64,000 nt of DNA from Allacma fusca (taxonomy: Eukaryota; Arthropoda; Collembola; Symphypleona; Sminthuridae). The stretch is taken from assembly GCA_947179485.1 (NCBI GenBank), contig OX359249.1, positions 40,224,250 through 40,288,249 on the forward strand, read 5' to 3'. The position numbers were made by a program, and so were the translations under genes. Of this stretch, positions 42,923 to 53,108 are shown piece by piece (the first letter of the stretch is position 1; the number at the start of each line of letters is the position of its first letter). A model generated the notes under the pieces. It was not told where the DNA came from. It did no database searches and worked only from the letters and a program-made list of their open reading frames with translations.

Positions 42923-42946
42923 AGAGAGAGAGAGAGAGAGAGAGAG
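42923..42946. repeat. (GA)n microsatellite
   Basis: Twelve units in intron 1, 1.3 kb from the LTR insertion. Confidence 0.93.
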
Positions 42947-44079
42947 CGAAATAATTGCTAAACTATGCTGAAATGCAAGTATGACTATGAAATATTTGCA
43001 CCAAAAAAAATGGTTGGAGGCATTCCTGAGAGCTAACCTATTTCCATAACTGCTCCGCACAGATAAATAACGAACTATAGCCATAAACTATCAAGATCTA
43101 TGGTGACTTATCATGTAAACCAACGAGTCCAAAGTGCATGGATTGTACATTTAGGTAAGCGAAACTTGAGGATGAAAGAGAGGGGGGACAGAGAGTGAAA
43201 ACTATAATTTATGCTCAATTATTTTCCTTGTCACACGCCACGAATTTCCCCACTTATTTCCTGGCAACTCCGTAAAAGTTGACTGTACAGTCAGCGGAGA
43301 AAGAGGAGAGAGAGTGGAAGGGTGGAGAGAATCGTGCAGAATTAAAATCGAATTCCAGGCTTATCTAAAAACAATCAATTCTTCCCTTTAGGAACCACTG
43401 TTTATCGTCACTGCCATCGCACTGCTTATTTCTATTCAGCCCAAGTGAAAACTATTCAATGGAACTAAGTGTAAAGCACGTTGCCCCTACGAGATGGAAA
43501 ATGACTTTCCTAAATAAACATGTAGTCCCTGCACGGACACTCTGGATTATAACTGCCCTACATTCCCAGCACAGTTTTCACAATAAGTCTTTCTCCCGAG
43601 ACTCCGAGCTGTACCGGTAGGCACTGCATAATGTAACATTTGTCTTACTAATCGTTTTGAGTTCAGGAGGAAACTTCTACTCCTGTTTTTGTTGTTCTTA
43701 CATAAATGGACTGGTACTTTTTCACACACTACATCAAGTGAGCCTATTGCTTTGCAGGAAGTTAATCCAAACATCTTCACTACCAAAGGACTACAGAAGG
43801 AAACCCTGGGACTTTTTAACACTGGACTGGACCCAACCCATGCTTATTGTTAGTTTTGCCTCCATGCTATTTTTTTGTTGAAAAGGCCTCTTGGCGGGTG
43901 GTATGTGCTTGTAATGGAGTGGTGTGCTGAAAAGCTCTAATTAACTTGCTTTCACTTTTTATAAGCACTGGTTAAAGCAGGTGAGTGGGCATTCTTAGAA
44001 GTTATTACTGAAAAAAAACTACGAATGTCCGAAGGCACTTTTCTTCGACTCACTGTTCTTTCTGATTGTGTCATTATGC

Positions 44080-44215
44080 ACATACACATGCAACATACAA
44101 TTGAGAGCATGTAGCATGTACTTCACGTCATTGCATCGATATGTATTACCATGTATGAATTCCACATGCATGCCCTTGGCATGTATATCATACGTCATGT
44201 AAGTTACATGCATAT
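44080..44215. repeat. CATG-rich block at the LTR insertion site
   Basis: About nine CATG tetranucleotides in 136 bp, many as GCATGTA or ACATGCA. It includes a hairpin ATGCATGCC-CTT-GGCATGTAT (44166-44186, one G-T pair). Probably a decayed tandem array of a short unit; the LTR element begins exactly at its right end. Confidence 0.6.
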
Positions 44216-44542
44216 TGTCGTGATAAGAGGAAATTATAATAAGAGAGGTACGTCTTTATTCGAAGAAAACTTAACCTAGAATGACAGGATCAGTCAGAGT
44301 CCACAGGCTCCGCAGTACATTTTACATTAACTCAATGCTTATAGCATTACAATTGCCATTCTGGCATTTTATAAAATAAATATTAGTAATATTGACTTTT
44401 TCAGTCAATTTATATTTTCAATAATAATAATTATCTTCAATAAGCAACAATCGTCAATAAGCGCGGCGCGTAGCCGTGACACCAAACCGTCTTCACTCTG
44501 TGATGACGAGCGGCAATGATAAAGCGTAGCTGGATCATGACA
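44216..44542 (-). repeat. LTR (left in window; 3' LTR if the element reads on minus)
   Basis: 327 bp, nearly identical to 44977-45303. On the minus strand it runs from TGTCATGATCC to TCTCTTATTATAATTTCC and then a TG/CA-type terminus. It includes a CG-rich block (44460-44475) next to an AT-rich (AAT)n-like block, and AATAAA 40 bases from its end. Confidence 0.92.
44255..44260 (-). terminator. AATAAA in LTR, same strand as the receptor
   Basis: Minus strand reads CGAATAAAGACG about 40 bases before the LTR end, a standard position for LTR poly(A) signals. It lies in intron 1 in the sense of receptor transcription. Confidence 0.6.
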
Positions 44543-44976
44543 TGACCCACCTGGGGTGGGTGGGGGACTCCTCCTCAGCATCTTCCTCCAACGGATCTTC
44601 CGACGGGTTCGCAGGTTTTCGGCTCGATCGAAGGGCGGCATTCAACACATCTGGTCGCTTCCTTAGCCTAGCGGGGAGCCTGTGGGGATGAAATGACGAC
44701 GGGAGCAGCCGGGGATGGGGTAACAGACTTGGTCCTTATCCTATTAGCGCCAGAGGGAATCGGTAGCTTCTTTCGTAGCCCAGGGACATGGAGTGGCCTC
44801 GAACAGTCCGCGAAGGTCGATGCAAATCGGAAAATGTGGGGGGGGGTAATTTATTCGGGAGAAATGGGAATTTTTGGGAATGTAGCTCACGAAGAAGTAG
44901 GGAAATTAACGGTAAATAATACCAAATTCAGGGAAACGGGAGGGTAGTTTTAAACGAGATAATCTTACCCCGCACC
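44543..44976 (-). mobile_element. Internal region of the LTR element
   Basis: 434 bp between the LTRs, visibly more GC-rich than the surrounding intron and with a run of nine G on + near 44838. No recognisable protease, reverse transcriptase, RNase H or integrase domain is present. Short open frames exist on both strands but are too short to assign. No clear polypurine tract abuts either LTR, so orientation rests mainly on the poly(A) signal. Confidence 0.8.
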
Positions 44977-45303
44977 TGTCGAGATAAGAGGAAATTATAA
45001 TAAGAGAGGTACGTCTTTATTCGAAGAAAACTTAACCTAGAATGACAGGATCAGTCAGAGTCCACAGGCTCCGCAGTACATTTTACATTAACTCAATGCT
45101 TATAGCATTACAATTGCCATTCTGGCATTTTATAAAATAAATATTAGTAATATTGACTTTTTCAGTCAATTTATATTTTCAATAATAATAATTATCTTCA
45201 ATAAGCAACAATCGTCAATAAGCGCGGCGCGTAGCCGTGACACCAAACCGTCTTCACTCTGTGATGACGAGCGGCAATGATAAAGCGTAGCTGGATCATG
45301 ACA
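44977..45303 (-). repeat. LTR (right in window; 5' LTR if the element reads on minus)
   Basis: 327 bp direct repeat of 44216-44542 with equal length and essentially identical sequence. As the upstream LTR on the minus strand it should contain the element's promoter. The flank after its end on + is atatgtatg, which supplies the second ATAT. Confidence 0.92.
45016..45021 (-). terminator. AATAAA in the second LTR, same strand as the receptor
   Basis: Copy of the signal in the other LTR. For a receptor pre-mRNA this one is met first after exon 1. Use of either would end transcripts after TM2. Confidence 0.55.
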
Positions 45304-45352
45304 ATATGTATGTATCTACAGCAGCAGCGTATGTAAGTATACGTTTACACCC

Positions 45353-45538
45353 ATGCACTTAATTAAGTTTAGTGAGTGGAAATCCGAAGACAGCGGTTCT
45401 ATCGAAGATGCGGAGTCCGAAGTTCAGAGGCCTCCTCCTGAACTAGGACTTCTTCAGTTTATCTTGAGTAAGGTTCAAGCACAACTTGGTTCTAATTTCC
45501 CGATGCGGAAATTAATTATGCGGAACATCCAAAATTGA
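45353..45538 (+). other. Short ORF beside the LTR element, unassigned
   Basis: 61 codons beginning 50 bases from the LTR end. The middle is acidic (SEDSGSIEDAESEVQ), followed by PPPELGLLQF and a possible amphipathic stretch. It is on the strand opposite the receptor and the favoured reading of the LTR element, and lies outside the target duplication, so it is not part of the insertion. No family is recognised, and chance is the leading explanation. Confidence 0.15.
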
Positions 45539-47905
45539 TTGTGTCAAAATGCGAAGAGTCGGAGAGAGAAAAAGTTTTCCTCTCGTACTCTTGGCCACTA
45601 ATGGAAGTCGGTGGGACAAAAGAATTACAGACTTGCCGATTCGAGACAATTTAGGAATCCGTTGATAATTAATGTGTGTGTCTCCAACTTTCCGGAAAGC
45701 ACATATATGTACATGAAGCATTATGTTGCATGAAGTATCAAAAGAGTAAACAACACCCAGGCTCTATACAAAATTACTGTAGGGCTGCATCATCCATAGA
45801 TATATGTACAAACAATGAAAGAAATTAAATGGAAAGACTTTCATGGACAAGGTCAGTTGTTTGTGAGATGATGGAAATATTTTACTAATTCAGCTCAATG
45901 TCTCCCGCCAGTAATGTATTTTCTTTCATTTCATCTACTCTTGCCGGAAATATTCAGTTCCCTGGAGAAACTTGGGTTGTGCGAGGACCGAAGCAAGAAT
46001 TAACTTCTTCGAAACAAGTTAATTGTAAGTCCATGAATAAATTTCAATTTACTGAGGTAACTCTAAGACTGGACCAGTTCAAGACGCTCTTCATGAGAGG
46101 ACACTCCGGGTATAATGAAACTCGTGTTGTTGTATTAATATTTGCGTTTTTCCAAGCTCCTTCCATTATTTCATAATGCGGGCTAATGGAAGTGTATCCA
46201 TATGGGACAAGCTCTGCCACTCTTCCAACAACTCATGGCATAGACTGACTTTCCATTTCCATTCAAGTTAATACCATGTAAATACCCTGGCTTAGTGCTT
46301 CCGTAAGGTTGGAAGAATAGGGAAGAAACAAATGTGAAAAGACCATATCTGCTCGTAAAATGGGAACAGTACATAGAAAGTTGACAACAAATATATTTTA
46401 AGGTTTAGGTCTACTCTCGCATTTGAAGTATTTTCAAATCGATCTTATTTTTTGGGATCTGCAATTGGCAGAGCATTTTACGCCTGCCATTAACATCAGT
46501 ACGTTCATGCGTAATTATCTATATGTAAGTAGTCATATATGTAGTTGATTCAATACATATCAACACTGTACCTTCCAATACTTTGTTAGTACCGTAGGGG
46601 TAAATAGAGTTAGATTGAAGATGACAAATGGAGTGTGACGCTAGTGTTCATTAGATAGGAGGTAAAAGATTGTTAAAAGGATGCTGTCAGTTGTAAAATC
46701 CATCGTCTCCGTCGACGTCAACAGTCTGTCTCACTTCTGATTTGAGGTGGTGAAATTTGCATGTTGTTCGTTGTTCCTCCTACGGTTCTCCCCGAAACTT
46801 TAAAGGACTATTTGTGACTGAAAAAATCCCATGGTTTTTTCTACTTTACTCCGGTTCACTCTCATATCCCAAATTTAATGTCATCAGCATGCTTGCGTGC
46901 ATTCTTGCAACACTTGGTTATTGGTGGACGATGAAAATTGGAGGAAATCCGCATCTCCCAATAACCCCTCCACAGACACGTCTTCTAAATTTCAGAGGAA
47001 GGGAAAATTTGTAAACATTCGTATGCTTTTTACAGCTCGCTTTTATGGACTGTTTGTAAAGCATTGAGCCGAGAAATGAAAATTGCTTTCCTACTCAGAG
47101 ATTAGTCTGGGATCTTATTCTTAGTAGAAAGGCTGTCTTCCTCTCAGAAAATCACAATTTTTTTTCCTCCATTTTCCCCCGAAAGACTTCAGGTCCTTTG
47201 TGCATGTATGCACGGGTGACATTCGTACAAAAACGTGGTATGGGAAAACTCACATAGCTTTTTGTACGTGGTAAAATCACGAGTGCTCTCTGTATTTTGT
47301 GTCAATTTAAAACCAGAATCTAATAATAAGGCTTATTACACTGTTGTGGTTTGCACGTAAATATTTACATGTCAGGGGGAAGGCTCCGGAACGTATTTTG
47401 GTCTATCAGTCTCTCTGTAGTTGACCTACCTACCTTGAAATGGGAAATGTGGATTGACTGTGAAATTGAATGAATCTTGAAGAGCAAATGTTAGTTTCGT
47501 GGGACAAAGTTGTGGGTCTTTAATTAGAAAATTGGAGTTACTTTGACGGGAGGTGATACAAACTAGAGAGGAATAAGATTAACGGAAACCACTTATGGCT
47601 CTTTAAGCAAGGTAATAACTCCGATGGTGGAGTCAGCTGACTACTTCCCAGTGAAAACACATGAGCTTGCTATTATTATTATGACAGGCCAGGGGTACAG
47701 AAGGGAATCCCGGATGGGTACAAGCTGCAATTAATTTTACGTCAAGTCAAGTGAAAATTTCTTCCTTGACAGCTTTTCCCATGGCCAATGACAGTGACAG
47801 ATTATTCAGACATAGTCTCAGCCTCATATATTTTCTGCATCTTCAACTCACTCCATGGATTCTTTTTTTCCCGAAAGGGAAAAAAAGCGTCGTCACCAAT
47901 AATGA

Positions 47906-47940
47906 TAGAGAGAGAGAGAGAGAGAGAAAGAGAGTGAGAG
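47906..47940. repeat. (GA)n microsatellite
   Basis: About 17 units with two interruptions, in intron 1. Confidence 0.93.
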
Positions 47941-49501
47941 GAGAAGCGGGGGATTATTTGTCCGGGTATGAGTAGATTTAGGGAAGGAAACAATAGCGAA
48001 AGAACGAGTGTTTCTTACGAGCAAATCTTACTCTTTCAAGGGCTGGTGTGAAATGATTATCAATGCCATTAAACCAACCTCTCCTTGGTTAGAGCAGAAT
48101 CAGGGGAATCATTATATTTTTTTGCTAACGAGAATGTTCCCATTAGCAGGTTTCTCAAGCCCTTTTATTGTACGTTATGCCTTATTCGTTAGTAACAAGG
48201 ACTCCGGATATTACCAATAACCTGCCCAATGTTTTCATCGTTTCCCCTCGTAGCCCGCCTTGAAGGTAAAAATACTTTAGGTATAAATTCAGCATGCGAG
48301 CTCAAATTCGTTAATTCATACGCTTTACCATAAATAGTAAAGGAAATAAAATGAAATAGGTGATTTCCTCCTGATCCGTTTAACCTTGTCTTTATGGTAT
48401 GACCCCATCCCAGACAAATATCCTTCCTAGTGATGTACGGAAGAGCGTCCGGGTGAAATTGCATTTTACACACAAATAATTTTTTCAGCAAGGGTAAAAA
48501 AAAGACTTCCTAAGCAGTTCGTGTGGAGAATAATAAAGACGAACCCGAATGCAATCAAAGTCCTGCAGAGAGGAAGGGAATTATAAATGCAGCACCACTG
48601 TGGCAAATTTAATTCTCCACGATGCACTACTACAACAGTTTGAAAAACATCTTCAAGGAGAATTTATGCTATGTCGTTAAGTAGTTACTTGAGTTTTAGG
48701 GGGAAATTGAATAATATTAAATGTGTGTATTTTGGTAGTCGAGGAGATCAAGTTCTGTAATAAAAATGAATATGGATGGAGTGTAGTTGTACCTTCATTC
48801 CTCTAGAAGGATCCGTCTGAACTGTCCTACTAATTCACAGTCCTGAAATAAATCTTTCTTAAAGATAGCACATTCTGCATGCATACGAGAGTTCTCAATC
48901 AACGTGGTTCCAACTGGAATGTTTTCTTGGACGGAGAGATCCTTTGAAATTCTACAAGTACATCTATATACACAATATAATTTTCTTTCGAAAACTTATC
49001 TCACAGTTATGTGCATACTTGACTGCCTGTGAAGAGACAGGATGGAATACAAGCTCATTATAGGATACTGAAGTGAGCAAATTCTTGCTAAGCTGTTCTA
49101 AACAGGAGCTCATAATTTATAGTACAAAATTATAGTACTTTGTTGCTATTTCCAAACTTTTGGAGGATATTGAATCAATGAATTTCCAATCACACTTTGC
49201 TACTCTAGAAACAGCAATTATCAAGAAGTTGAGTGAGCTAGTTCCTTGATTTAATAGTAATCTTAATTAGATTATGCAACCTGTTTTAGCTCAAGTAGAA
49301 GCATCCGAAACAAATTAGGGACAGTATAAACGCACGTACCCATAAATCCACTAATCAGCACACACGTACCCATACTTACTACAATTGAATTTCAGGCTTT
49401 TCAGAAAATTATTAACTAATGTACAAGTACATGCCTTGGAGCATATTTAGGTCGAGGAGTGAATTATTAATTGACCTGAAGAGCCAAGAAATGTCACATG
49501 A

Positions 49502-49570
49502 AGATTAACAAATTAAGAGCCCGGGTGAGAGCTTATGACAATTAACAAATTGAGAGCTGGGCAGGGAGTA
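49502..49570. repeat. Imperfect tandem duplication, unit about 37 bp
   Basis: ATTAACAAATTAAGAGC and ATTAACAAATTGAGAGC recur 37 bases apart, each followed by a GGG-containing stretch. A separate pair of ACGTACCCATA copies lies 30 bases apart at 49334-49374. Confidence 0.6.
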
Positions 49571-50103
49571 AGTAGGATTACCGGGACGGAAATTGGGATT
49601 CAGTCCACATCTCGGAATAATTTAATCCTCCTAAATGATAAAGTTTAGTGTTTCAATATAAAGTTTGAATTCATCATTTCCCTTTATTTCCCTATTTCCC
49701 AATTCAGGCCTGCAGTATATTTCTTCACTCTGTCCATACTCCCTTGTCATTTGGCTGGATTTATTGCAAGACATACTTCCCATTTACATACTCAAACGTC
49801 AATTACTAGCAGCCAGAACGTGCTTTTATTTGGAAATGTACCTGCACACTCCAGCATTCCGTGGGAGAAAAATAGTCAAATGACATTTTAAAAACGACTT
49901 TGAATAATTTACGGGAAAAAATTGAGAGTACGACAGTAAAACAGTTTTTTGAAGAACATCTTGAACAAAAACCCACTCGTGGTTTTAAAATGAATGGAAA
50001 TAGAAGGGAAATGGAGTCAAAATGAGGCAGTCAGGACATTTGTAACCCGATGCAATTTTCAGATAAGTCAACAGGAACATATGAACAGGTCCAGGATGTG
50101 ACA

Positions 50104-50130
50104 AGTGTGTGAGTGTGTGTGTGTGTGCGT
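50104..50130. repeat. (GT)n microsatellite
   Basis: GTGTGTGAGTGTGTGTGTGT-type tract, the only long GT repeat seen in the window. Confidence 0.92.
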
Positions 50131-52910
50131 GCTAAATTTGGAACAGTGAGTTTGTAAGATGAACAAGAGCCTTACTCACACACACACATTGAGGGAACGC
50201 AAGATGAAGGTTCAATTTTAATCCCCGGCTCTGCTAAAACTATATTTGGTGACAATGACTCTTATCTCATTTCAGAAATATACACAGAATGCTTCTTCTA
50301 CCGTGGCAAAACTGTCGCTTCTTCTCAGAAAAGTGACACCTCACCATGAAGCGGAACCTGTAATGCTTTCCAGTATCTCTCCCACTCTTTCCAATTTGGT
50401 GTTTCTCCTCGGTATGTATGCACAAGCATGCCCAGCCTTCCTACTGTGTACAGATGCAAAGTAGAGATGTAACCTATGCAAATCTGCGAGTAATCACGTC
50501 GAAAAAAAAAGGAAACGACTTGGCAGTCTAAGCCTTATGCGTGTATGCATGCTTGTGCCAATGTGCAAACAAGTTGTTGTTCATATTGCTTGTTCCTATC
50601 AATTTGAAAATGCAAAGTCACTGTGTAATAAGAAAGAAGCAACTGCCGGGCTCCCTCCAAATCCAAACATCACATACTTACATTTTGACAGTCCCAGAGG
50701 CTGAGTTGGTTTGCATAGTGACAACGATGCTGAGAATTTACTTGCAACTGAAATCTGAGTTCTACGAAACAAGGCCTCTCATTACATGCTTACATAGATA
50801 ACTGTAGATGCATGCACAGAGCGGTTGAGTTGCTTTCATTTGCTTAATTTTCTCCTCTCACAAGCTTTGACAGAACTACCCCGACTACATCCAGCCACTA
50901 TCAATGGAGTGCCGATGATGAGTAATTTTATTATTGGAGATGTAGTGTTACATTTCCTACTGCAGTTTGGTCCTTGGACATTTGAGATCCCTACCACTGT
51001 CCGCTCACTCGAGTGGGTTAATGCCAAATTAAATAGTTAACAGCGATAAGTTGATGATACTGATGACTTCATACAGGACTTATGTTCCCTCACCCGTCGG
51101 ATCATTGTGCACATGTAGTAATGAGTAGGGACAGGACTTAGTGTAGATGGGAAATCTCTTCATGAGAGAGCACATACATGAGGATATCATTTCCCGAGAA
51201 TTAATCTGATATTGTCGGATTGAAAGACGGCTAATCATTCCTCAAGCCTACACCCACTGAGCTCAGGCATTCCTAAAAGCAATGCATATAAATAACAAAC
51301 ATCCAGGAATTATCCTTTTCTTCTCAACGTGGTTTCAATTGATGAGACTATAAGCTCTCGTAGAACAATGGAACAATCTTCACACCACAGTTCCCCCCAG
51401 AAGTGTCAGACTTACCAGTATAAGCAAACCTAACGTCTACGATGTTTCTCCCCAAGTCTATCCTTCTAAGCATGGATATAGAAAGCATTTGTTATTTTCT
51501 TGGAACTCCATCGAGGAGGTTCATGCTCTGATATTGACAGGCCCAAGGAACGAAAGTAAAACTGTCTGGGAGAATAAGCCCCGCTTTGTACTCATGCAAT
51601 TACAGTAGTTTCCATGATTTTCTTCCTGGTAGAAAAAAAAAGCTTCTTCATATACCCTCTATTTCATGTTCCCTTTTGACATTCATTCCCCATTAATTCT
51701 CTGTGTGGTTCATTAGCAGAAAACAAGAGGGAATTTAAGTTACATCTCAGGGGGCCAAGTCACTTATTGTCATTTCGAACAGTGAAATGTTTTATCGACA
51801 GATATTAATGTTAGAGTCTTTAAGTGCTAAATGTAGATACGTATACACATGCTTTCACGAAGGTAAATGTATGTCAATTATATGTGTAGCAGTGTTTACA
51901 TAGGTAATTATGTATACTTTGTACAAACAAGCAAATTACTATAAATTCTATCTATGTGCTATATATATGTGCAGGCTTATACTTTCTCAATGTTCTTGGA
52001 TATACATACATACCTTGCGATTTCATATTTAGTACTACACATACGATTAGTCTGGCTGCATAATTTCTGCCAAAAAAGTCCCCTGCACTCATATTAAAGG
52101 AAGTAGCATGAACTAATTGGAGAATCAGCTGCCTCTCTATGTAATTTGGAAAATTAAGCTCTGCTGGCTGCATGCTATGTGAAGTTTGATTTACATGTGC
52201 ATGTGAACTAATGATTTTAACTTGTCTGCTTCCTTTCTTTCCCTCAAAACTACAGGGGTAATGATAGGCTAGTACTGCTGATGTTCCTAGGCGGTCGATC
52301 CACTCAACTAAGTAGACTCTGTGGAAAGCATAGCTAAAATTTGTGAGAAGAATAGATAGTATGAAATTCAATGTCATAATTCTACCCGTTCGTCGCGTTC
52401 CTTTGAAACTACGGTACAGGCAGACACTGACGTGACTACTTATAAATGACTACTTACATAACTGGGTATGCTTACAGTAGTATGTAACTATAGGTAATGT
52501 AGGAACGTGAATGTGATAAAGAAGGTGAAAGCAGACCGAAAAGCTCCATAGCTCTGCTACCTGAGCTTGAGCTTAAAGATCACTGGATTCATGCACCAGA
52601 GCACATAAATCAGATATACGTGGCTGGAAGCTTACATACAGCCGGGTCTGGCTGAAAGAATCCTGTATCAGATCTCTGCTCTAAATTGACTTCGTCTCCT
52701 ACAAATGTAACTGGTACTGTTAGTACTGTACAATACAGTATAAAACAGTGCAATCAGCTCAGGAGGCAATTTTGATGGGTTTCAGTTCGAAAGGGGGTAG
52801 CTTTTGTTTGGAAACATGACGACAATCAAGTCCTGTACTTGCAGGTATCAATACTGTTAGGTCTGGAATCAAGTTAGAAATATGTCAACATACTCTCAGT
52901 TCAAACAAAT

Positions 52911-53108
52911 GTGGGGATCATGTCATCCTACAGAGAAGTGCCGTGGGTTCCTGTGAGCGACATTGCTACAGATCCCAACAGTTTAGTGAATGACAAGATA
53001 ACAAGGAGACGATCAAGTCGTGAGGCGAATGAAAGCTCCTCCTTTGATCATCTCCACATAAAGGCTCATAGTGGAAATGAGGAGGAAGTGAACTTGACAG
53101 AAGAATGA
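52911..53108 (+). other. Short ORF with coding-like composition, unassigned
   Basis: 65 codons on the strand opposite the receptor, within intron 1. The product is hydrophilic with a basic RRRSSRE stretch and an acidic C-terminus (NEEEVNLTEE). A second ATG at 52920 has the better context (atcATGT). Base composition is more balanced than nearby sequence. No domain, signal peptide or membrane segment is visible. It could be a small gene, an exon of a nested gene, or chance. Confidence 0.18.

Larger units (their letters stand above)
18434..44215 (-). other. Receptor intron 1, 3' part (25.8 kb)
   Basis: From the acceptor of exon 2 back to the LTR element. No exon of another gene could be recognised. 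Contents are GA/CT tracts (21041-21057, 22377-22403, 27624-27728, 32443-32461, 41664-41715, 42923-42946), a G run (20635-20657), a C run (30415-30440), poly-T tracts (32964-32979, 36751-36767, 37677-37693), a strong hairpin (33740-33771) and a CATG-rich block (44080-44215). The other stretches, such as 18450-20600, 23050-27600, 28000-30400, 34200-41600 and 43100-44000, contain nothing I can support beyond chance ORFs. The overlapping ORFs on both strands at 24951-25929 look non-coding. Confidence 0.85.
44216..45303 (-). mobile_element. Short non-autonomous LTR retrotransposon (TRIM-like, probably gypsy/Ty3 type)
   Basis: Two direct 327-bp LTRs enclose only 434 bp. Each LTR has TG...CA ends (on +, TGTCG to ATGACA), and ATAT flanks both sides (44212-44215 and 45304-45307) as a 4-bp target duplication. 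The two LTRs appear to differ at a single base, so the insertion is very recent. Reading on the minus strand is favoured because AATAAAG then falls near the LTR's 3' end and a GGTGCGGGG stretch follows the upstream LTR where a primer-binding site would lie. The internal part is far too short for gag and pol, so the element is defective and would depend on a relative for movement. ATAT targets and 4-bp duplications are typical of the gypsy/17.6 group of arthropod LTR elements; that family call is inference. The GC-rich interior contrasts with the AT-rich intron around it. Confidence 0.9.

Noticed and set aside
44405-44641. 78-codon minus ORF as a host gene
   Set aside because: It straddles the LTR boundary and belongs to the mobile element, not to a host gene.
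51952-52377. 141-codon minus ORF with a hydrophobic start resembling a signal peptide
   Set aside because: No recognisable domain. It ends in microsatellite-like ATATATGT sequence, and its length is reachable by chance over 64 kb in six frames.
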